Source: Leptospirales bacterium
GTDB taxonomy: Bacteria; Spirochaetota; Leptospiria; Leptospirales; Leptospiraceae
Direction of reading: 5' to 3'
Assembly (NCBI GenBank): GCA_013297885.1
Contig: JAAFIR010000006.1
Location: forward strand, 1-64,000
DNA: 64,000 nucleotides
Within the stretch, counting starts at the first letter, position 1; every line of letters begins with the position of its first letter. The position numbers and the translations under genes were made by a program. The notes beneath the pieces were generated by a model. That model did no database searches. It saw only the letters and a program-made list of their open reading frames with translations, and had not been told where the DNA came from. Below are positions 49,501-55,586 of this stretch, in pieces.

Positions 49501-49941
49501 AATCAATTGAGTTTGGTCCCAATTGCTAGAATTGAATGTGATGCTGGAAGGTGAAACTGTTACCTCGTTTGTGTTAAAAGAAGTTAAATTAATTACAACA
49601 TCATCTGTTGGCATGTCAGTGAGTTTAATTGTTACTGAAACTGAGGCTCCATTTTCACTAGTTAAGAGACCGTTTCTGCTACTTAAAATGATACCTTTTA
49701 TTGGAAGAGTAAGAGTTGGTGCTATTTCATTTGAAGGAGTTGTTGTTGGTGGAGGAAGTAAATTTCCTTGGTCAGCAGAACCGGGTTGTGCAGATGGAGT
49801 CAATACAATTGTTCCATCTTTATGATTATTTTGTGATGATTGAAACGGGAGCAAATTTCTTTTTGTTTTAGTTTTGCTACAAGAAATAATTAGTGCTAAA
49901 AATGTGCTAACCACTATAAAATTTCTAAAAAATTGCTTCAT
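46567..49941 (-). CDS. Lipoprotein with nine tandem beta-sandwich repeats
   Basis: About 1124 aa. Lipobox ending LIISC at about residue 21. A short proline-rich linker is followed by nine tandem repeats of about 105-120 residues. Each carries a segment like LTFTPANWNTPQTVTVTGVN, an acidic turn (DGNQ/DGDQ), S(S/N)D.NY.GL, and ends with a DND triplet, the pattern of Calx-beta-like calcium-binding surface domains. The sixth unit has an insertion with two cysteines. The protein ends immediately after the last DND, so the array is complete to the C-terminus. A cell-surface adhesive or structural role is inferred. ATG at 49941 is chosen over a start seven codons upstream because it opens the signal peptide. 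Confidence 0.82.
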   Translation of the reverse strand: MKQFFRNFIVVSTFLALIISCSKTKTKRNLLPFQSSQNNHKDGTIVLTPSAQPGSADQGNLLPPPTTTPSNEIAPTLTLPIKGIILSSRNGLLTSENGASVSVTIKLTDMPTDDVVINLTSFNTNEVTVSPSSITFNSSNWDQTQLITFTGVNDLVIDGNQLVNIDLGFLQSNDVSYSGISGGLIEVTNTDNDAAGITVTPTSGLTVSESGSSTVFSVVLNQAPTSNVVIPVSSSDTTEGTVNVSTMTFTSSNWNTPQSVIISGVNDFITDGNISFQIQFGSVASADANYNNMNIASLNVVNNDNDTPDFTITNSNLVTSENGTTGTFYVVLNSMPTDDVVIPITNSDLSEGSLSHASLTFTPSSWNITQAVTVTGVNDSLLDGNIIYNIQLGAITSNDTNYSALAPKTVSVTNNDNDTAGFDFTAVSGHTGEDGTTAFFRVRLLTVPTSDVTINFTSSNLSEATIQSGSSLTFTVANWNAYQTVLLRGVNDSFQDGDKNFTVITSAGISSDLNYNGLNPSDVSMINDDNDTAGYVVAFSGLEPLFTNENGNQIRFTIKLRTRPTNNVIFSSIASSDLLAGTVNPSNLTFTNSNWSVPQVVTVTGVNNNFVNSSGLPYTVNIQSPTSTDPNYVGLSSRTINFMNSDNDTRGYTFSKTRNFITSELGSTDSFTLRLNSQPVGGSVTIPISSSNTNEVVVSPISLTFTAANWNTPQTITLTGVADALVDGSQTVNILLGTASAGSTFRNYFPNITGSDYDNTQINDFNGAVTNNGIFSLNNCDANAKISVCLPIAADRVTSESGGSFQYYVILSQAPTSNVTIPVSVTDNDEATLSTTSIVKSSSNWNQVQLITVTGKNDTALEITGTQVDGNKIYNVVHDLASSSDPFFAGFDPLDIANITNSDNDTPNLIITPSSSNNSRITLIDGQNTNISIRLNAAPTSPVSFNLSGTGFVVTPSPNLTFDSSNWNTVQVVNVSHTGPQGSKTLSTSNFSSLDLIFNGRTTNDIFFSIVQAGFAVSAISGDTDETGTSRTFTVRLNAPPTSNVTINLNSLNTNEVIITSPTTLTFTPANWSTNQTVTVQGVDDGILDGDQTTTIQLLLASSSDLSYNGLDPNDVNVLNIDND

Positions 49942-50148
49942 ATAAATATATACTAACACCAACTAAAAAAAAATACATTTAGTCAATAAATTATTAATAA
50001 ATATTCTAAATATGTACTATTTTTTTTATATATTCTTAAATTTAATGAAATTTACTGAAAATTTAACTATTTTATAGAATTAAATTTATTTAAATATTCA
50101 ATACAAAATTTGCTTGAAATTTTATAATAAAAAAAAGTTTAATTTCTT

Positions 50149-51810
50149 GTGAAAAAGTTTTTTTTTGTTTTTCTTATAGTTTTTATTTTTTGCTCAAAAC
50201 CAAATTATTCCAAACTATGTGATACTAAATCTAAGGATTTTAAAAATGAACTTTTGTTAAGAATTTTCAGTTCAAATCGCCAACCATTTTGTTTTATAAA
50301 ATTTACAGAAAAAATTTCATCACTCAGTGTTGAACCTGACACCTCTTTTACACAGGCTAAATTCTTATCTGTTACAAATGCAAAATTATTAATTGAATCA
50401 ACTAAAAATTTTAATTTAGATACTGTAATAAAAAATTTTTCTTTAGACAATTTTAACTTTAGAGTTGATAAAGTTAATTTAAAAGTTAGTATAGCTTACC
50501 CTTCCCAAGCTCATGAAATTATTATTGAAAATAAAAAAATTACACATGACGCATCAATTAGTATAAATCTGAATATTGGAATAAATGAAATTCCAATTCG
50601 AGTAATAGAAAATAATGCTGTTACAGATTATAAATTAACTTTAAATCGTAATCCACAATTTTTATATATTGCAACAGGTGATAGTGATAATAATCCTTTT
50701 ACGTATCAATATGGTAGTATTAATCAAACTACTGGATCTTATACTAAAATTGGTCAAAACATTACAATGACAAATCAAGCCTCATGTATTGAACCAGGTC
50801 ATATTCAGCATATTACTTCAGACTATACTGGTAAATATATAATTATGATATGTGGTAAAATCGGAACCGGTATCCCAAACCAAGGAAATAATATTTTTTC
50901 TTTTAAAGTGGAAAAAGATGGTAAATTAACTTTGGTTTCAGAAGCACAAAGCGAAGAACAAGTATTAAGAAATCCTAGCCAAGTCCGTTTTCATCCAAAC
51001 AATCAATTTTTTTATGTAGGCAATATTTTAAAAAATGACAACTTAACAAATCAGAGAATTGCTATTTTTTCATTTAATTCTTCCAATGGACAATTTTCTA
51101 GAATTGGTTTTGCAGATAATTGCCAAGCTAATGCAGTAGCTTCAATTACAATTGACCAAAACGGGAAATGGTTGTACTCTTTAACAGAATCAGCTTCACA
51201 AGTTCATACAATTTGTAATTATGAAATCAATTCAGATGGAAGTTTAAAAACAAATTCTTCTCAGAGCAATACTCCTCCTATAGCTGGTTCAAGTAGATTA
51301 AATTTAAAAACAACTGCAGATAATTCTTTTGTAATAGCTGGTTACCAATCAAATCTAACTGAAGTATATTCAATTAATGAAGCAACAGGAGTTTTAAGTT
51401 TAGTTGGAAATATTTCAACTGCATCCTCAGGGAGTTTAGCCGTTCCAAATCAATTTCCAAATTCAACCAGATATATTCATTTTGGTGGACAAAATTGTTG
51501 TGCTGCAACCAACGCAAGATATATTCATAGAGCGTTATTAAATTCAGATGGAAGTTTAACTTTTAATGCAATTACAGACTTTTTTAATGATGTTGCTCAT
51601 TCTACTGGAAGATTAAATTTAACTTATGACTTAACTGATTCCTATTTATATTCTGCAAGTATCAGTCCTGCTATAAATGATGATTATCGTTTTACACAAT
51701 TCAGTGTAAATAAAACAAGTGGTGTGATTACTCCACTCACCCCGGCATTTATTTCAGATACTCCAACTAGCTCTTCAAGAATTTATAAAGGATTATATAT
51801 TTTATATTAA
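50149..51810 (+). CDS. Beta-propeller lipoprotein with cadherin-like N-terminal domain
   Basis: 553 aa with a GTG start and lipobox ending IFC at about residue 15. Residues about 95-175 resemble the cadherin-like beta-sandwich found in surface proteins (NLNIGINEIPIRVIENNAV, DYKLTLNR). The rest is a seven-bladed propeller of the lactonase/YncE type, with blade motifs such as IFSFNSSNGQFSRIG, GKWLYSLTE and EVYSINEATGVLSLVG. An active lactonase is not implied. A TATAAT box at 50123-50128 with a poor -35 lies upstream. It is transcribed away from the nine-repeat lipoprotein; the 207 bases between them are AT-rich and hold no gene. Confidence 0.75.
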   Translation: MKKFFFVFLIVFIFCSKPNYSKLCDTKSKDFKNELLLRIFSSNRQPFCFIKFTEKISSLSVEPDTSFTQAKFLSVTNAKLLIESTKNFNLDTVIKNFSLDNFNFRVDKVNLKVSIAYPSQAHEIIIENKKITHDASISINLNIGINEIPIRVIENNAVTDYKLTLNRNPQFLYIATGDSDNNPFTYQYGSINQTTGSYTKIGQNITMTNQASCIEPGHIQHITSDYTGKYIIMICGKIGTGIPNQGNNIFSFKVEKDGKLTLVSEAQSEEQVLRNPSQVRFHPNNQFFYVGNILKNDNLTNQRIAIFSFNSSNGQFSRIGFADNCQANAVASITIDQNGKWLYSLTESASQVHTICNYEINSDGSLKTNSSQSNTPPIAGSSRLNLKTTADNSFVIAGYQSNLTEVYSINEATGVLSLVGNISTASSGSLAVPNQFPNSTRYIHFGGQNCCAATNARYIHRALLNSDGSLTFNAITDFFNDVAHSTGRLNLTYDLTDSYLYSASISPAINDDYRFTQFSVNKTSGVITPLTPAFISDTPTSSSRIYKGLYILY

Positions 51811-51843
51811 AAAATAAAATAGGTATGATAAATATTAAAAAAA

Positions 51844-52464
51844 TCACTCTTCATCAGGTAATGTAAAATACAATGGCATGCGATGTGACATTTTTACAGG
51901 TTTCCCTTTAAAAAACCCGGGAGAATAACGAGCCATATTTGTAACTTGAATTGCAGCTTCATCAAAACCATAACCAGCTTTACCTGAAACAATTTTTGCA
52001 GAATTTAATTTTCCAGTTTCATCCACTTGAATTAAAACAATTACTTCTTTTTTTGTGATACCAGCTGCTTTAGCAGCAGATGGAAAAAATTTAGTTAAAT
52101 CAAAATCAATATTGGGAGTTGGGGTTTTGTCACCGTTAAATGAAATCAAATATCCATCTTTATCAATTCCATTTCCAGAAACTGCATTTATATCAATGTC
52201 TTCATTCAAAGGATCGGGCTTTTTTTTATCTCCACCTTCAACCCATTCCTCTTTTGATTTAGGAGTTGGACTTGAGTTTCCACCTATCAATTCAGGTGGG
52301 ATTTCTTCAAAATCAATTTCTGAAATATTTTTTGAATCAACTTGGTTATTTTTTTGTAAAGAATTATAATAAGCAGCAAAAGTAGAAATATGTAAAAAAA
52401 CAGAAATCAAAATTGCTGCTCTAAAAAGATAAACTGTTTTTAGTTTTAAGAAAAAATTTTTCAT
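51844..52464 (-). CDS. tonB: TonB energy transducer, distal copy
   Basis: About 206 aa. One N-terminal membrane helix (TVYLFRAAILISVFLHISTF), an acidic linker and a TonB C-terminal domain (KKEVIVLIQVDETGKLNSAK; ARYSPGFFKGKPVKMSHRMP). The C-terminal 85 residues are nearly identical to the tonB copy at 53178, while the N-terminal half and linker differ. The start at residue 6 of the longer frame is chosen by comparison with that copy. It is the last gene of the ExbB/ExbD operon and follows the Uma2 gene by one base. Confidence 0.85.
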   Translation of the reverse strand: MKNFFLKLKTVYLFRAAILISVFLHISTFAAYYNSLQKNNQVDSKNISEIDFEEIPPELIGGNSSPTPKSKEEWVEGGDKKKPDPLNEDIDINAVSGNGIDKDGYLISFNGDKTPTPNIDFDLTKFFPSAAKAAGITKKEVIVLIQVDETGKLNSAKIVSGKAGYGFDEAAIQVTNMARYSPGFFKGKPVKMSHRMPLYFTLPDEE

Positions 52465-52465
52465 T

Positions 52466-53056
52466 CTATTCATTTTCATTTAACAAGTTCCAATCTATTT
52501 TATCATATAAATCATTTATAGAAATGGAATCTTTTGTGGTTTCGAGAAAAAATTCTTCATTTTCTTTTGATTCTTTAAAAACCCATTCTCCATTTCCAAT
52601 AAATTTAAATTTTTCAACTTTTTTCGTTAAAGAGGAAATTAAAACATATTCTTTTAATTCTGGGATTTCTCTATAAAAAGAAAATTTAGCACCTCTATCA
52701 TATTTTTCTGTGGATTCAGAAAGAATTTCAAAAATGACTGAAGGGTTTGTAACTGTATCTTTTCTATTTTGATAGAATTCTGGCTCACCACAAATGATAA
52801 TTGCATCTGGATAAGTGAATAATTTTGATTTGTCTAAATGTAATCTTAAGTCAGAAGGATATTCAGAACAATTTTTATTTTTTAATAATCTATTCAAAAT
52901 CGAAATCAAATTTGATAAAATTTTATTATGAAAAATGGATGCACCAGCCATTGCATAAATTTCCCCGTTATGGTATTCATTTTTTATTTCAGATTTAGAT
53001 TCTAATTCTAAATAATCTTCAATTGAATAAAAAATTTTTGCTGGTAAACTTGCCAT
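52466..53056 (-). CDS. Uma2-family (DUF820) PD-(D/E)XK endonuclease-like protein
   Basis: 196 aa. Family features in order: YLELESKSEIKNEYHNGEIY, the acidic site YPDAIIICG, and the catalytic block VIFEILSESTEKYDRGAKFS followed by FYREIPELKEYVLI. Uma2 proteins are abundant in cyanobacteria and some spirochaetes, but their biological role is poorly known. It lies between two nearly identical tonB genes and next to the second without a gap, as if inserted during or after the duplication. Confidence 0.88.
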   Translation of the reverse strand: MASLPAKIFYSIEDYLELESKSEIKNEYHNGEIYAMAGASIFHNKILSNLISILNRLLKNKNCSEYPSDLRLHLDKSKLFTYPDAIIICGEPEFYQNRKDTVTNPSVIFEILSESTEKYDRGAKFSFYREIPELKEYVLISSLTKKVEKFKFIGNGEWVFKESKENEEFFLETTKDSISINDLYDKIDWNLLNENE

Positions 53057-53177
53057 TTATAAAATATAATTTTGCTTTTTTTTAAGTCAAGATTTTTTTA
53101 AGCAAAAACAACTCTTTCTTGATTCAAAATAAATTATTCCTCATTTTTAATTTAACATTGATCATTACTAAACCAAA

Positions 53178-53807
53178 TCACTCCTCATCTGGTAATGTAA
53201 AATACAATGGCATGCGATGAGACATTTTTACAGGTTTGCCTTTTACATAACCTGGAGAATAACGAGCCATATTTGTAACTTGCATTGCAGCTTCATCAAA
53301 ACCATAACCAGCTTTACCTGAAACAATTTTTGCAGAATTTAATTTTCCAGTTTCATCCACTTGAATTAAAACAATTACTTCTTTTTTTGTGATACCAGCT
53401 GCTTTAGCGGCAGGTGGGAAAAACTTTGTTAAGTCAGTATCTAATATTGGAGTTGGGGTTTTGTCACCATTAAACGAAAATAAATACCCATCTTTATCTG
53501 TTCCATTACCTGAAACTGCATTTACATTGATGTCTTCATTACTTGGATCATCAGCATTTTTATTTGAACCCTCTACCCAATCATTTTTTTCAACTGGTGC
53601 TGGACTTGAAGTTCCTCCAATTAATTCAGGTGGAATTTCTTGCAAGTCAATCTCAGACTCATTGATAGTAGAAGAATCAACTTCACCAATTGAAACCATT
53701 TGAGAAATATAATATGCAGCATAAACAGAACAATGTAAAAACAAAGAAAGTATAACTGTTGTTCTGAATAAATAAATTGTTCTTGCTTTTTTTAAAAATT
53801 CTTTCAT
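53178..53807 (-). CDS. tonB: TonB energy transducer, proximal copy
   Basis: 209 aa. N-terminal membrane helix (TIYLFRTTVILSLFLHCSVY), acidic linker with NADDPSNEDINVNAVSGNGT, and a TonB C-terminal domain. It follows exbD by ten bases with a strong ribosome site (gagg), so it is the regular tonB of this system. It would energise one or both TonB-dependent receptors in the window. Confidence 0.88.
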   Translation of the reverse strand: MKEFLKKARTIYLFRTTVILSLFLHCSVYAAYYISQMVSIGEVDSSTINESEIDLQEIPPELIGGTSSPAPVEKNDWVEGSNKNADDPSNEDINVNAVSGNGTDKDGYLFSFNGDKTPTPILDTDLTKFFPPAAKAAGITKKEVIVLIQVDETGKLNSAKIVSGKAGYGFDEAAMQVTNMARYSPGYVKGKPVKMSHRMPLYFTLPDEE

Positions 53808-53817
53808 TTTACTTTCC

Positions 53818-54222
53818 TCATTTTTTTACTGATAAAGCAATCCTAGTGATTCCTGCTTTTCTAATAATTCCCATCATCTGAGTTATTGTTTTATAGGGAA
53901 GTGTTTCATCTGCTGATAAAGTAACTCTCATGTTTGGTCTGAGCTTTGAATCTCTTTCTAAAGTTTTAAAAAGTTTTTGTTCATCAGTTGCTTGACCTTC
54001 CAAAAGAAGTTTCCCATCTCTAGTGATTGCAACTTGAGTGGATTGAGCCACATTTGGATCTGCTGCTTGCACTTTCGGCAAATTGATGTTAATAGATTCT
54101 TTTTTTAAAAAATTTGCAGTCACCATAAAAATTACTAGAAGCACCAAGATCACATCCACCATTGGAGTGATATTGATTCCGTCTATTTCATCATTTTCGC
54201 CGGAGCCTTGAGACATTGCCAT
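53818..54222 (-). CDS. exbD: ExbD/TolR-family proton-channel subunit
   Basis: 134 aa with one membrane helix (INITPMVDVILVLLVIFMVT) carrying the conserved proton-path Asp, and a periplasmic domain ending in MMGIIRKAGITRIALSVKK. A strong ribosome site (aagga) precedes the ATG. It works with ExbB to drive TonB. Confidence 0.93.
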   Translation of the reverse strand: MAMSQGSGENDEIDGINITPMVDVILVLLVIFMVTANFLKKESININLPKVQAADPNVAQSTQVAITRDGKLLLEGQATDEQKLFKTLERDSKLRPNMRVTLSADETLPYKTITQMMGIIRKAGITRIALSVKK

Positions 54223-54233
54223 AAAATATTTCC

Positions 54234-54839
54234 TTATTTTTTGAGAGAGCTAGCTAAAAATTCTCTAGAGAGAATTTCTAAATTTTGAATTACCACTTTT
54301 AATTTTTTTGCAAAAAAATTATTTGTCATTACAACTGGAATTGCCACAAACAAACCAGCAGCAGTTGCAAGAAGTGCAACAGAAATACTTTTCATCACCA
54401 CTTCAGCTCCACTGTTTCCAAGTGTTCCAAGACCATTAAATGCTTTGATCACACCAAGAACTGTTCCGAGAAGTCCAAGAAACGGGGCGTTGTTTCCAAG
54501 TGTGGAAAGAATTGGTAATCTTTTTTCAAGCTCAATTCTAGTTTCAATCACTCGACCTTGCATCAATTCAGATAAAGAATCATGACCACCTGAATATTCA
54601 GAGGACGCAAAAGAAGTAAAATTTTTATAAACTGATTTTCCATCTGTTTCTTTTAAAGAAGCAAAATCTTTTCCTCTAATTTTTGAAATTAAATCTTTCA
54701 TTAAAGAATCAGGAGCTTTTCCTAAACGATTAAAAACGATTACTCTTTCCACTGTCACTGCAACAGCTAAAATACTAGCAACTAACATTAAAAGAAAAAT
54801 TGCATTTTCACCGAACTCAACTAAAAACATTGTATCCAT
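54234..54839 (-). CDS. exbB: ExbB/MotA/TolQ-family proton-channel protein
   Basis: About 201 aa with three membrane helices. The conserved central region reads LSTLGNNAPFLGLLGTVLGV and the last helix MKSISVALLATAAGLFVAIP. The ATG at 54839 has an aaagga ribosome site at good spacing; the longer frame starts at a TTG six codons earlier. It opens the exbB-exbD-tonB-uma2-tonB stretch. Confidence 0.93.
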   Translation of the reverse strand: MDTMFLVEFGENAIFLLMLVASILAVAVTVERVIVFNRLGKAPDSLMKDLISKIRGKDFASLKETDGKSVYKNFTSFASSEYSGGHDSLSELMQGRVIETRIELEKRLPILSTLGNNAPFLGLLGTVLGVIKAFNGLGTLGNSGAEVVMKSISVALLATAAGLFVAIPVVMTNNFFAKKLKVVIQNLEILSREFLASSLKK

Positions 54840-54858
54840 ATATATTCCTTTTTTCAAA

Positions 54859-54878
54859 CAGTGGGTTTTAACCCACTG
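54859..54878. repeat. CAGTGGGTT-type palindrome, copy 2
   Basis: CAGTGGGTTTTAACCCACTG, perfect 9-bp arms, in the 144-bp gap between exbB and the cysteine-rich lipoprotein gene. It may form a stem in the mRNA upstream of exbB. It is identical to the copy at 63740. Confidence 0.7.
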
Positions 54879-54983
54879 ATACTATCCCACTCCTACATTA
54901 ATTCACTTATAAATTTAGACTAATTTTTTTTCAAATAAAATTATACACTTGTATAATTTTTTCATTTATTTTTTATTTTTTAA

Positions 54984-55586
54984 CTAAGGATTGTTCCCTG
55001 AAACTCTAAAACAATCTGCCCTACAATTACTAGAACCAACATCTTTTATTTGTCCTTCTAAAATTTCTTGACTAGATACTGAGCAAATATTTAAATTTCT
55101 TCTAGTTAAAAAATAACTCCTACCACAATTCATAATACATACTTTAATTGTTTCAGAAAGTCTTTGTCCCAAATCTGTAACTTCATTATTACATAAATCA
55201 TTATAATTAGAAAAACGATTTTGAGGTAATGTAGAAATTCTTGAAACATTAGCTTCAGTTAACTGAATGCTACTGAACTCAGTTGAACTTTGTAAACAAT
55301 CTCTTGCAACTTGGTATTTTGAAATACAAGCATTAACAGGAGTGATTCTATTTTTATTTGCCTGATCTATAATCACTTTAAACAAAAAAAGTTTTTCATA
55401 ATCGTTTACTATTTTTTTTTCTGCACAAGAAATATTTAAGAAGAGCAAAAAAATGAAAAGGGTTAGGGATACAAAATACTGCGAAGCAGCTTTCACCGAA
55501 GGTGAAAGGAAACTATTTTGTAGCCCGACTTTTTTTTGCGAAGCCAAAAAAAGAACCCCCGAAATTTTAAATAAAAAAGTTCTCAT
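54984..55586 (-). CDS. Cysteine-rich lipoprotein with a structured element inside its signal-peptide region
   Basis: 200 aa reading from an ATG that overlaps the receptor stop (TAATG). The frame passes straight through repeat element E9 (codons about 9-42) before reaching the real lipoprotein signal LTLFIFLLFLNISC. The original signal peptide was probably MRTFLFKI joined to this hydrophobic stretch. A GTG at 55496 inside the element could give an alternative shorter signal peptide. The mature part has about eight cysteines, including CIMNCG, RRNLNICSV and NCRADCF. The RNLNICS motif is shared with the lipoprotein at 58101. Probably a partner of the TonB receptor. Confidence 0.65.
   Translation of the reverse strand: MRTFLFKISGVLFLASQKKVGLQNSFLSPSVKAASQYFVSLTLFIFLLFLNISCAEKKIVNDYEKLFLFKVIIDQANKNRITPVNACISKYQVARDCLQSSTEFSSIQLTEANVSRISTLPQNRFSNYNDLCNNEVTDLGQRLSETIKVCIMNCGRSYFLTRRNLNICSVSSQEILEGQIKDVGSSNCRADCFRVSGNNP
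55460..55560 (+). repeat. Structured repeat element E9 (short-loop subclass) inside a coding region
   Basis: The outer helix is GGGTT (55460-55464) with AACCC (55554-55558) and the inner helix is GGG with CCC. The direct stem is ATACAAAAT / ATTTTGTAG with the usual A-G mismatch. The second hairpin is TTTTTTT paired with AAAAAAA around GCGAAGC. It lies antisense within the 5' part of the cysteine-rich lipoprotein gene and keeps its frame open. Confidence 0.9.

Noticed and set aside
47433-49825. Several plus-strand frames of 60-100 aa inside the nine-repeat lipoprotein gene
   Set aside because: They recur with the repeat period and are shadows of the repeats on the coding strand.
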